Origin: Cupriavidus sp. D39
GTDB lineage: Bacteria > Pseudomonadota > Gammaproteobacteria > Burkholderiales > Burkholderiaceae
Direction of reading: 5' to 3'
Length of the DNA: 64,000 nucleotides
NCBI RefSeq assembly: GCF_026627925.1
Contig: NZ_JAPNLE010000001.1
Location: 434,001 to 498,000, forward strand
Below the pieces are notes generated by a model. It was not told the DNA's origin, did not search any database, and worked only from the letters and a program-made list of their open reading frames with translations. This document shows positions 51,784 through 60,825 of the stretch, piece after piece (within the stretch, counting starts at the first letter, position 1; each line of letters opens with the position of its first letter). The position numbers and the translations under genes were made by a program.

Positions 51784-52860
51784 TCAAGCGGGCCCCGCCT
51801 TGAACTTCAATTTGGTCTTGGTCGCTGGCACCTGGCGCCTGGTCGTTGCCAGGCGGCGCGTCGCGGTGGCTTGCGCATCGGCCCGCTCGGCGCGCCGTAC
51901 TGCCGTTTCCAGTTGCGCCCGCAGCCCGTCTTGGGCCGCCTGCCCTCGCCCGAGCGCCTGCTCTGTCTCCGCCAGTTGCCGACTGAGCGTATCGCGCTCA
52001 GCCTGCAGCCGCGCCCGCGCCTCGGCGCCGGCGACGGCGGCGTCCTGCGCCCTCGCCTGCACCGCCGCCAGCTCAGCACGCAGGTCCGCGAGCGCCTGCT
52101 CGCCCTTCTGGCGCAACGTGCGCTCCTGGTCGATCTCGCGCAGCGCGCGGCGCTCGGTGGCGCTGGCCCGCTCCTGCGCGACGGCCACCTGCTCGCGGGT
52201 GCGCTCCAGCTCCGCCGAGAATTGGGTGCGCAGCTCCAGCAACTGCCGCTCGAGCGCCTCGACCTGGCGTACGCCCTCCTCGTGACGCGCCCGCGCGGCC
52301 GCGTGGGCCTGGCGCTCGGCTTCCAGTTCCCCTTGCAGCGCCGCGCGCGCCTGCTGGGCGGCATCGAAGTCTGCCTGCACTGCCGCCGTCTCCTGCTCGG
52401 CCACCACCACCGCGGCCCGCGCCTGGTCGCGCTGCGCTTGCGCCTCGCTCGCCTGCAACCGCGCTTCGGCCCGCAGCGCGGCCAGTTCGCCGGCGGCGGC
52501 CTCGTTGGCGGCCTGCCAGATCGACTGCACGGCATTGGCGGCGATCGCCTTGAGGGCGTCCGGCAGCTCGGGGTGCGCGATGGTCACGTGCATCTTGTCG
52601 CGCAGGTCCTGCCAGAACTGCGCCAGCACCTCGGTGGGCGTGCCCATGCTGCCCTTGCGCACCAGGCCGTAGAGCTTGTTGGCGGTGGGCGTGATGCCAT
52701 ACCGGAAGAACAACAGGGCGCAGACCTCGCGGTAGAGCGCGCGGGTGTCGGGGAACTGCGCGCGCAGCGTGGCCACGTCGGCGGCGAGCGTGGCCTGCAG
52801 GGCGGCGTCGGGAGCGGCCTCACTGGGCATGGGCGGCGTGGATGCGGGGCTGGCGGTCAT
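51784..52860 (-). CDS. tnpT: TnpT-like cointegrate-resolution / KfrA-like DNA-binding protein
   Basis: A 358-residue intact protein. Residues about 25-120 form a KfrA-type DNA-binding domain (ALYREVCALLFFRYGITPTA, then NKLYGLVRKGSMGTPTEVLA). About 200 residues of continuous Ala/Glu/Arg/Gln heptads follow (RALREIDQERTLRQKGEQAL) and a basic Lys-rich tail. This matches TnpT of Tn4651-type transposons, which helps the tyrosine recombinase TnpS at the resolution site, and is related to plasmid KfrA. It is divergent from a tnpS-like gene with the candidate crossover site between, as in Tn4651. The complete Tn3 transposase is absent. Confidence 0.75.
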   Translation of the reverse strand: MTASPASTPPMPSEAAPDAALQATLAADVATLRAQFPDTRALYREVCALLFFRYGITPTANKLYGLVRKGSMGTPTEVLAQFWQDLRDKMHVTIAHPELPDALKAIAANAVQSIWQAANEAAAGELAALRAEARLQASEAQAQRDQARAAVVVAEQETAAVQADFDAAQQARAALQGELEAERQAHAAARARHEEGVRQVEALERQLLELRTQFSAELERTREQVAVAQERASATERRALREIDQERTLRQKGEQALADLRAELAAVQARAQDAAVAGAEARARLQAERDTLSRQLAETEQALGRGQAAQDGLRAQLETAVRRAERADAQATATRRLATTRRQVPATKTKLKFKAGPA

Positions 52861-52936
52861 GGTTGGGCGGCGGACAAGATCACTTTCGATAAATATTACT
52901 ACGTAATACGTTAATTATTTGAGTAAATTTCTAAAT

Positions 52937-52966
52937 CTTTAGACATAAGTGTCATTCTGTCTATAA
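52937..52966. other. Candidate TnpS crossover (resolution) core site
   Basis: CTTTAGACATAA and TTCTGTCTATAA are imperfect inverted 12-bp arms (9 of 12 matching) around the 6-bp spacer GTGTCA, the usual form of a tyrosine-recombinase core. It lies in the only AT-rich segment between tnpT and tnpS. Confidence 0.6.
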
Positions 52967-52985
52967 TGATGGCTACACTCACGCC

Positions 52986-54216
52986 ATGCCGCCCGCTGCC
53001 CCGATGGAAGCCCTCCCCTGCCCGCCCTGCACGCCCTGCCCGCCACCCCGCTCGAGCGCCTGCGCCTGCCCGCCGAACTCTCCGGCGCCGCCGGCAGCAA
53101 CCGGGCGCGCGGCGGCACCCCGCAGATCGCGGCCGCCGACGATCTGGCGGCAGTGACGGCCTGGCTCGCCCGCTACGCCGACACCCCCGCCACCCTGCAG
53201 ACCTATCGGCGCGAGGTGGAGCGGCTGCTGCTGTGGGCCGTGATGCAGCACGGCAAGCCGCTGTCGTCGCTCACCCATGAGGATCTGCTGCGATACGAGC
53301 GCTTCCTGGCCGATCCGCAGCCGGCCTGGCGCTGGGTGATGGCGTCGCGCAAGAAGCTGGCGCGCGACGCGCCCGCGTGGCGGCCGTTCGCCGGGCCGCT
53401 TTCCCCGGTCAGCGCGCGCCACACCCTGGTGATCCTCAATGGCCTGTTCGCCTGGCTGGTCGACGCCGGCTACCTGGCCGGCAATCCGCTCTCGCTGGCG
53501 CGCAGCCGGCGCGGCGCGCCCAAGCCGCGCATCACGCGCTACCTGAGTCACGACATGTGGCAGGCGGTCAAGGACGCCATCGACGCCATGCCGGGCACGC
53601 TCGAACGTGCGACCGAGCGCGACCGCCTGCACGCGGCGCGCTGCCGCTGGCTGCTGACCGTGCTGTACCTGGGGGGCTTGCGGGCGGCGGAGGTGGCCAG
53701 CACGCGCATGGGGGCGTTTTTTGCCGGCGTGACAGCCAGGGCCTGGAGCGCTGGTGGCTGGAGGTGACGGGCAAAGGCAACAAGACGCGGCTGGTGCCGG
53801 CCACGGACGAAATGATGGTGGAGCTGGCGCGCTATCGCGCCGCCTACGGCCTGCCGCCGATGCCATTGCCAGGCGAGGATCGCCCCATCGTGCTACCGGT
53901 CATTGGCAAGGAAAAACCCTTGTCGCGCGGCGCGCTTCACCTGGTGCTCAAGGAGATCTTCGCGCTGGCGGCCGAGCGCCTGCGCGCGCGCGGACCGGAT
54001 TGGGAAAGCCGGGCCGCGGTGCTGGCCAGCGCCTCGGCGCACTGGCTGCGGCATACTGCGGGGTCGCATATGACGGACCAGCAGGTGGACCTGCGTTTCG
54101 TGCGGGACAATTTCGGGCACGCGTCCATCTCGACCACCAGCGCCTACCTGCATACGGAAGACGATGCGCGGCACGAAGCTACGCAGGAACGTCACCGGAT
54201 CGGGTGGACGCGTTAG
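52986..54216 (+). pseudogene. tnpS: TnpS-like tyrosine recombinase, two frameshifts
   Basis: From ATG 52986 (MPPAAPMEALP) the frame shifts in CTCCCCTG near 53014 and again in a T6 run near 53718, so three frames carry one protein. All catalytic residues are present: Arg in LYLGGLRAAEV, Lys in VTGKGNKTRLV, His-x-x-Arg in SAHWLRHTAGSHM, His in NFGHASISTT and Tyr in SAYLHTEDD. Repairing one C and one T gives about 410 residues. Related proteins always sit divergent to tnpT-like genes. Both losses are in homopolymers, so sequencing error is a serious alternative. Confidence 0.8.
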
Positions 54217-54431
54217 GGCTAGCTCCCCTGCTGGCCTTCCTCTTATTTCCGCCGGGCGCAAGAGCTTACGGAAAACATCCCGTTTCATGACGCGGAATTT
54301 CCAACGAGATTGTGAATTTTCCAACGGCGTACCGCTCAGGTGCGCCGTTTTGCCATGGGCGGCAGGAATGCGTTGAGGCAAGCGGAGACGGATTCCGAAC
54401 ACCTTCGCGCCGGCTCACATCCTGGCTCAAT

Positions 54432-54809
54432 CTAGCGATGAGCGGCGCGCAATGCGCGAATGAGCTTCTGCACTAGCTGTTCATGTTGCTCCAGCGCCTC
54501 TTCAAGCGTGCAGGCTCCGTAGCTCTCGTTTTCTTCCGCCACCTTCCCAACAACACGAGTCACGAACAGCGGTGTGTCCTTAGGTGCTGGCTCTGACACC
54601 CCGCGGAAACGGGTAGTGACCACGACGCCGCAGTCTTCCATCAGCGTGCGGCGGAAGATCAGTTCGTTTTCAGCCATCCAGCGCGACCACTCGTCCTGGT
54701 CCAACACCTGGACAGGCCGGTTCTCCGCATCCAGGATATAGAAACGACTCCATCTGGGTAATACTAATCGGGATCTCATAGGAGGATGATCGGAGTGGGT
54801 TGCAGCCAT
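54432..54809 (-). CDS. Hypothetical protein, 125 residues
   Basis: Begins MAATHSDHPPMRSRLVLPRW and has SRFYILDAENRPVQVLDQDE in the N-terminal half, a C-terminal amphipathic helix LEEALEQHEQLVQKLIRALR. The middle (VVVTTRFRGVSEPAPKDTPL) is beta-rich and suggests a small phage-like or plasmid-like protein. Family unknown. Intact, alone on this strand between the recombinase and IS21. Confidence 0.55.
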   Translation of the reverse strand: MAATHSDHPPMRSRLVLPRWSRFYILDAENRPVQVLDQDEWSRWMAENELIFRRTLMEDCGVVVTTRFRGVSEPAPKDTPLFVTRVVGKVAEENESYGACTLEEALEQHEQLVQKLIRALRAAHR

Positions 54810-55025
54810 TCAATGCTGAATGGTCTCCCTAATTAGGCAGCCCATGCATTGGCCAGTCTAAATTCGTATCCCGGCTTGCAAGCCAAGCGTCCTTTGGCAA
54901 CACTACGCGCGTTAGGAGCAGCGCGACCGTAGCTGCGTTCGGTCGATCCATAGCAACATACTGTTGACTTGCACGGAATCCTGACCTGGGATTTGCACTG
55001 AATATTGACCCACCCGAGAGGCTGT

Positions 55026-55810
55026 TTAGGTGTCGCTTGGTGATGGGTGTTTGCTGGTGCGTTTCTCCTTCTTGGGTTGGGTCGTGCTGTTCTTGAAACG
55101 ATAGCTATCGTTGCCGGTCTCTACAATGTGGCAGTGATGAGGAGGCGGTCGAGTAGCGCCGTGGTCGTCTTGGCGTCGCCGAAGACGGCGGCCCATTCGG
55201 CGAAGCTCAGGTTGGTGCTGATGATCAGGCTGGTGCGCTCGTACAGCTTGCTGATCAGATGAAACAGCAAGACGCCACCGGTCTGGCTGAACGGCAGATA
55301 GCCGAGTTCATCCAGAATCACTAGATCGGCATACATGAGCCGCGTAGCCAGATGTCCCGGCTTGCCAGTCGACTGCTCCAGTTCCAGCGCGTTGACCAGC
55401 TCCACGGTCGAGAAGAAGCGCGCCCGGCGATGATGGTGTTCCACCGCCTGCGCGCCGATGGCCGTGCCCAGATGGGTCTTGCCGGTACCTGGGCCGCCCA
55501 CCAGGACGATGTTGTGGGCGGACTCCAGGAACTCGCAGCGGTGTAGCTGCCGGATCAGGGCCTCGTTGACTACGCTGCAACTGAAGTCGAAACCGGTCAG
55601 ATCCCGGTAGGCCGGGAAGCAGGCGACCTTCATCTGATAGGCCAGCGAGCGCACCTCGCGCTCCGTTAGCTCAGCCTTGAGCAGGCGAGACAGGATGGCT
55701 ACGGCAGCCTGGTAGGCGGGCGAATCCTGCGCCGCCAGATCGCCGAGGGCTTGCGCCATGCCGTGCAGCTTCAGCGACTTGAGCATCTCCATCACGACCT
55801 CATGCTGCAT
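55026..55810 (-). pseudogene. istB: IstB helper ATPase of IS21, frameshifted near the end
   Basis: The AAA+ protein starts [20 protein letters not shown]. Walker [12 protein letters not shown] and Walker [13 protein letters not shown] are intact. Near 55135 one base is lost and the frame stops at 55121; the true tail ETGNDSYRFKN continues in another frame to 55026. IstB loads the IstA transposase on target DNA. Its start overlaps the istA stop, as is usual. Confidence 0.85.
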
Positions 55811-56350
55811 GATGCGCCTCCCGATCTCTCAGCCGCTCATAGCGGCCGACGTTGGCCTGGGGCTCGACCTGCAGGGCGAGCGCCTGAGGCGTCGTGATGG
55901 GTGGGACGGGCTCGCCTTCGAGCAGACGGCTCAGGATGAGCAGGATCGTCTGCTTGGAGGGTGCCTCCAGGGCCAGCTCCACCGCAGTCAGCACCGCCTG
56001 CTCATCGCGCAGCCGCACCAGTGCCGGGATCTCGACCATCTCCCGGTCGCCGCCCCCCCGCTTGAGCAAGGTGGACTGCAAGCGTCGGAAGCCCTCCGGC
56101 AGCTCGCCGAACGGTGCGCCATTGCGCAGCGCCCTTGGCTTGCGCTGCAGCACCGCCAGATAGTGGCGCCAGTCGTACAGGGTTCGGCCCGGGCAGTGGC
56201 GGGCCGGGTAGGCGGGTGCCGTAACATCAGCGCGCAGGTAGCGCCTGACCGTGTTCCTGGAGATGCCCAGGGTCTGGCGATCTCGCGCAGCGAGATCTGA
56301 TCACGAAGATGCCAGCGTCGAATGATGCTTAATATGGCCACGTCGATCAC
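55800..56350 (-). pseudogene. istA: IstA transposase of IS21, central deletion
   Basis: The first 25 residues (ILSIIRRWHLRDQISLREIA), then in another frame NTVRRYLRADVTAPAYPARH, are fused directly to the C-terminal GRTLYDWRHYLAVLQRKP and GDREMVEIPALVRLRDEQAV. The whole DDE catalytic core (some 300 residues) is missing, so the element cannot move on its own. Confidence 0.8.
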
Positions 56351-56454
56351 TCCGAACTCCCGCCCGTTCCCGAGCAGGACAGTGTTCTATATGTGGGTCA
56401 ACATTCGATGCAAAAACCAGCCTTACCTGGGTCAGGTTTGGATGCAAATCAACA

Positions 56455-56676
56455 CGATTAGCTTCGCATAGTGGCCGAGTGCTGGCACACGCGTGGGGCA
56501 ATGCGATCCGGCGCAGGCCACCAAAACGATGGTGCAACTTGGAAAGTTGCTCATTAAGAGGATCAATTGCTTCCGGGTTACCTTCTGCGCCACACTTCGT
56601 GCCTGCCGCGATCCTGGGCATGCAAAGGAAAGACATGTTTTCCGAGATCCATGCCAATCAAGGTGACCTCGCACAT
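56455..56676 (-). pseudogene. IS110/IS1111-family transposase N-terminal fragment
   Basis: MCEVTLIGMDLGKHVFPLHA is the RuvC-like start with the first catalytic Asp; VTRKQLILLMSNFPSCTIVL in another frame continues it. The fragment abuts the right end of IS21, which probably inserted into it and removed the rest. Confidence 0.75.
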
Positions 56677-56798
56677 GGCAGGCCCCTCCAAGAAGTGACG
56701 CCTCCAGCCAAGGTGAAGCGTCGGGGATCGGGCTGATCAATTCACGCTGGCGACTCTCACCGCGCCAACGGCCCGCGAACAATGTCCGTTTGGCGCTA

Positions 56799-58589
56799 TC
56801 ACACACGCAGCATGAATTCCGCAAAGGCCTCCGAGTCAAGCGGGCGGCTGACTAGATAGCCCTGAATGGCATCGCATCCGGCATCCTTCAACTCCGCCGC
56901 CTGGCGTTGGCACTCGACGCCTTCCGCGATTGTTTTCATTCCCAGCGAACGAGCGAGACCGACAATGCTTCGGATGATCGCCGACGCCTTCTCCGAATCA
57001 ACCAGCGCTCGAACAAACGACTTGTCGATCTTCAGAGTGTCGATGGGCAGTCGGACCAGATAGCCGAGACTGGAGTATCCAGAGCCGAAGTCGTCCAGCG
57101 ATGTGGATATGCCGGCTAGCTTCAGCGCGGCAAGAACGGACGTTGCCTTTTCGATATCGCTCACCAGACTGTCCTCCGTGACTTCAATGTCGAGCATTGC
57201 GGGGGAGACTTCGTATGCCCTCGCGATACGGAGAATCATGTCTGTAAGTCCCCCACAGAGAAGTTGCCGAGCCGACAGATTGAGGCTGATCCGCGGTATG
57301 GATACACCCAGCTGTCGCCATGCACCGATATGCTGGCAAACTGCATTGAGTAGCCATTCGACGAGGGCGCCTTCATATGGGGACTCAAGTAACACATCCA
57401 GGAATGCGTGCGGCATCAGCAATCCTCGTTCAGGATGACGCCAGCGAAGAAGCGCCTCAGCACCGATTGGGGAAGCATCCGCGAGTGCTATCTGAGGCTG
57501 GAAATGAAGCTCGAACTGGTTCGCGGCAAACGCCTCACGAAGATCCATGCGCAAGGCAAGGCGGTCACGCATGCCCCGGTCGAGTGCGCCATCGTACGCG
57601 CGCACCTGAAATCGGCCAGATGACTTCGCTGCGTACATGGCCGTGTCGGCACGACTCAGCAATGCCTCGGCTGATTCCGGCGCTTCTCTCAGTAGCGCGA
57701 TGCCAATGCTAGCCGACAGGGAGACGGATCTTCCGCATGCTTCGAATGGCATTGCGAGCTCACTGAGCACTGCATGCGCGAACGCTTCTGCCGTGCTTTC
57801 GGTCGTATTGCGTAACAGCAGAACAAACTCGTCGCCCCCTACGCGCGCGGCGAAAAATTCAGGTGCGAGAATTGCGACTAGCCTTTTCGCAAAGCCGCGC
57901 AGCAGATCATCGCCGACAGCATGACCGAACGCATCGTTGACTTCCTTGAAATGGTCCAGGTCAATAAACAGCACCGCCAGGGAAGCACCATGCGTAAAAT
58001 CTGCTGAAGCAGCCTCAGCGACCGCGCCTGATAGCGCTTCCATGCACTTGCGCCGGTTGGGCAAACCAGTCAGATAGTCGTGACTAGCTTCAAACTCCAA
58101 CAGCGCCGCGTGCTCGTGTTCGCGCGTGACGTCACGGAAGAGTACCGTAATGCCATCGTCGTGGGCAAATGAGCGAGCCTCAAACCAGGTGTCGAGCGGT
58201 GCGTAATAGTCAGTATGCCGACCGGGGAGTCCAGTTGTCGCCGTCTGCTGATAGACGCGGTAGTAGCCGGAGTCCACCAAGTCCGGGTAACACTGCCAGA
58301 TGTCGCGTCCCAGCAGGTTTTGCCGCTCCTGCTGCAAGTATCGTTCAGCTGTATGGTTGAGATAGGTGAAGCGCCACGATCTGTCTATCGACATGAATCC
58401 ATCGCTCAGGCTATCAAGCATGTCACCAAGGTGAGGCGGTGCAGGCTGTCGGGCGCCGGCATCTTTCGGGCGGGGAGGGTCAGTCTGTCGTTCCATTTTG
58501 TTTGGGGCCATCTGTTCGCGTCGGACCCAAAGGCATCGCACGTGCGCAAACCGTGGGCTCCCGGTGGGCGAATCCGCCGGTTCATGCAA
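56799..58589 (-). CDS. PAS-GGDEF-EAL cyclic-di-GMP enzyme
   Basis: A 596-residue cytoplasmic protein. The PAS domain is at about residues 55-155 (MLDSLSDGFMSIDRSWRFTY), the GGDEF domain at about 165-335 with HDYLTGLPNRR and an intact ARVGGDEFVLL active site, and the EAL domain at about 345-596 with GAEALLRWRHP and conserved DDFGSGYSSLGYL. Both diguanylate cyclase and phosphodiesterase activities are possible. There is no membrane segment; PAS would sense an internal signal. Inner ATGs at 58511 and 58496 are alternative starts. A native-looking gene among IS remnants. Confidence 0.88.
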   Translation of the reverse strand: MHEPADSPTGSPRFAHVRCLWVRREQMAPNKMERQTDPPRPKDAGARQPAPPHLGDMLDSLSDGFMSIDRSWRFTYLNHTAERYLQQERQNLLGRDIWQCYPDLVDSGYYRVYQQTATTGLPGRHTDYYAPLDTWFEARSFAHDDGITVLFRDVTREHEHAALLEFEASHDYLTGLPNRRKCMEALSGAVAEAASADFTHGASLAVLFIDLDHFKEVNDAFGHAVGDDLLRGFAKRLVAILAPEFFAARVGGDEFVLLLRNTTESTAEAFAHAVLSELAMPFEACGRSVSLSASIGIALLREAPESAEALLSRADTAMYAAKSSGRFQVRAYDGALDRGMRDRLALRMDLREAFAANQFELHFQPQIALADASPIGAEALLRWRHPERGLLMPHAFLDVLLESPYEGALVEWLLNAVCQHIGAWRQLGVSIPRISLNLSARQLLCGGLTDMILRIARAYEVSPAMLDIEVTEDSLVSDIEKATSVLAALKLAGISTSLDDFGSGYSSLGYLVRLPIDTLKIDKSFVRALVDSEKASAIIRSIVGLARSLGMKTIAEGVECQRQAAELKDAGCDAIQGYLVSRPLDSEAFAEFMLRV

Positions 58590-58831
58590 CGTTGAACAGG
58601 AGCTTAGTGAGAATATGGTATTAGTTCTAATATTGTTTTTTGATTGTGTTAATCACTTTCGATGATGTCAGGCAGGGCGGTCCTTAGTGGGCACATGTTG
58701 CCTCACAGCACGTCAAAGATAAGGGTTTCCCCATATATCGGCCAGGCTTTCCGAGACCTGCCGCAGCAAAAAAGATGATACGCTCAGTCACATTACACAG
58801 ATTCGTTGATACCTAATCGACCCACTTAGCA
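58590..58831. other. Intergenic region, AT-richer
   Basis: About 240 bp, probably the promoter region of the PAS-GGDEF-EAL gene. Nothing else recognised. Confidence 0.4.
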
Positions 58832-59152
58832 GACGAGGAAATGGTGCTGGCCACCAGCGCCGAGCATGGCCCGGAACTGCCGGCGGCGGTGGAACTCACC
58901 AAGCTGCCCGGGCTGGAACTGGTGCTGCCCACCAAACGCCATGGCTTGCGCGGCGTGCTGGACGCCGCGACGCAGATCGAAGACGTCACGCTGCAGCCAA
59001 AATTCGAGATCGACATCCTCGGCACCATCGTGCAGTTCGTCGAGGCCACGCGTTTTGCCACGGTGCTGCCACGCATCGTGGTGCAGCGCGCGGTGGATGA
59101 GGGCCGGCGAATCTGGGCGCTTCCTGGCAAGCCACCTCAGGACGAAGACTGA
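58832..59152 (+). pseudogene. LysR effector-domain fragment
   Basis: The frame EEMVLATSAEHGPELPAAVE then LELVLPTKRHGLRGVLDAAT and FVEATRFATVLPRIVVQRAV is the central and C-terminal effector domain of a LysR regulator (CysB/CbbR-like layout). The DNA-binding N-terminus and a proper start are missing. The IS4 element lies 170 bp to the right. Confidence 0.65.
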
Positions 59153-59324
59153 CATTCACAATCGCAGGAAGTAACTTCACGGTAGCGTGGTCGAAATAAC
59201 CAGCGAACCATTTCGTGGCCCAAGAGCCTACGCATGAAAATCCAGTAGAGTAAGGAGTCTGATCGCAAGCCCGCCTCGTACGGTGGGACCCAGCGGCACG
59301 CCGCTTGCGACCACGTTTAAGACC

Positions 59325-60787
59325 CACCCCTTTCAAGGTGATTAGACGACACGTCCAGCCTTGATGACACGGGCGGTAGAAACATGCCGCCGTGCTACGC
59401 ATCCGGCCACATAGCCTTTCTTCTTCGGCGCTTTCGGTCCCCGCGTATGTTTGCGCATCGCGCGGGGATCAACGTGCGTCGCCATCTTGATCAACTCGCG
59501 ACCGAGCTGAGCTGGGGTGAGGAGGTCATAGGCCTGCCACACCTCGGGCGGCACCGCGATCATCATGCCGGCATAAGTTGCCCGGATTTCGCTGGCGAGG
59601 TAATACGGTGAGAGCTCGATGTCGCTGGTATCCAGCTCATGCCGGATTCTCACCGCAGTCGCAATCACGCTCAGTACGTTATACGCGAGCGCCGCCACGC
59701 CGAAGGCCAGCAGCGCCGCGCGCGGTTGGCTCAACGAACGAATCTCACTGTTGAGCACCGATTCCAGCCGCTGAAACATATTCTCTATGCTCCAGCGTCG
59801 CCGGTATAGCCGGGCGACGGCCTCGGCCGTCAGATGGGCGGCCGGGACATTGGTCAGCAGGCGGATGACGGTGTCACCGTCCTCGGTGGCGCCATCCAGA
59901 TGTAGCTCGATGCGCCGCAGCACCAGCGGCGCGTTCGATTCATCTGGGATGCTGACCGCTTGCTCGTACACGATGCCGGTTTCGACCCGGCCCATTTCGC
60001 GTAACGGCTCCAGCTCGCTGGGGCTCGGATTGCGGCCGTGCTCCCGCACGATGAAGGCGCTGCCGCGACGCTGCCAGCCGGCAAGAATCGCCCGGGTGCT
60101 GAAGCTTGCGATCGGCGATCCACAGCTCGGCCGGCTGAGCCGATGCGAGCAGGGTTTCCATGATGGCCCGCTCCTGGGCATGCGCATCTTCACAGGGCAC
60201 CAGATCAACGATCATCGCTGTGTCCGGGTCATAGACGACCAATGACTGCCCCGGCAAGGCCGCGCCCCGAAACCCACGTAATGGTTTCAGGCGCTTTTCG
60301 CTCGCCGGCAAATGGCTGCCATCCACGATGCGCAGGCGATAGCCGTCCACCGAGGGCGGCTGCTTGCGCAACATCGGTTGCACGACCGGCCCCAGCCGCC
60401 GCGCGCTGCCTTGCACCAGGGCACGAACCAGTCCGGGCTCGGTCCGGCTGATCTTGTCGTACAGCGCGGTGATGGAAACCGGCAACGCCGGACTGGCCTT
60501 GGCCGCCGCATGCACCGACGGGCGCAGCCCCACGGCGACCAGTGACATGATTTCCACCGTCGTCGAGAACAATAGCTCCCGCGTGTACTGCGTTTCACGC
60601 TCTTGCTCGAACAACTGGTCGATCCAGGCCGGATCAAGGGCGCGTTGCAACCCCAGGCGCGCCATCACGCTGATCGGGCTGTGTTCGAGAAAGCGTTCCA
60701 CCACTGCGTCCACTATCACGCCATTGACTCCGGTTTCTGTTCGAGAGCACGGAGGGTGCCCTAATTTTCGTCACCTTGAAAGGGGTG
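59325..60787 (-). mobile_element. IS4-family insertion sequence with 11-bp target duplication
   Basis: Terminal repeats CACCCCTTTCAAGGTGA (59325-59341) and its complement (60771-60787) are perfect. CGTTTAAGACC flanks both sides (59314-59324 and 60788-60798), an 11-bp duplication as expected of IS4. The transposase is frameshifted. Confidence 0.9.
59342..60719 (-). pseudogene. IS4-family transposase, frameshifted
   Basis: The N-terminal frame from 60719 (MIVDAVVERFLEHSPISVMA) has the first Asp in LRIVDGSHLPAS and the second in ELWIADR. After CGCAAG near 60105, one extra base shifts the frame; FSTRAILAGWQRRGSAFIVRE and the Glu motif YRRRWSIENMFQRLES follow to 59342. Repaired, it is a typical IS4-family transposase of about 459 residues. 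Confidence 0.85.
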
Positions 60788-60825
60788 CGTTTAAGACCGT
60801 CACCCCCGCACCTATCCCTGCTGCC

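Larger units (their letters stand above)
54962..56454 (-). mobile_element. IS21-family element, internally deleted
   Basis: The left end TGTTGACTTGCACGGAATCC and the right end (read inward) TGTTGATTTGCATCCAAACC match well, and each is followed by a second repeat (TTTGCACTGAATATTGACCC and TTTGCATCGAATGTTGACCC inward). IS21 elements are usually over 2 kb; this copy of 1493 bp lacks the middle of istA. No target duplication was found. Confidence 0.85.
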
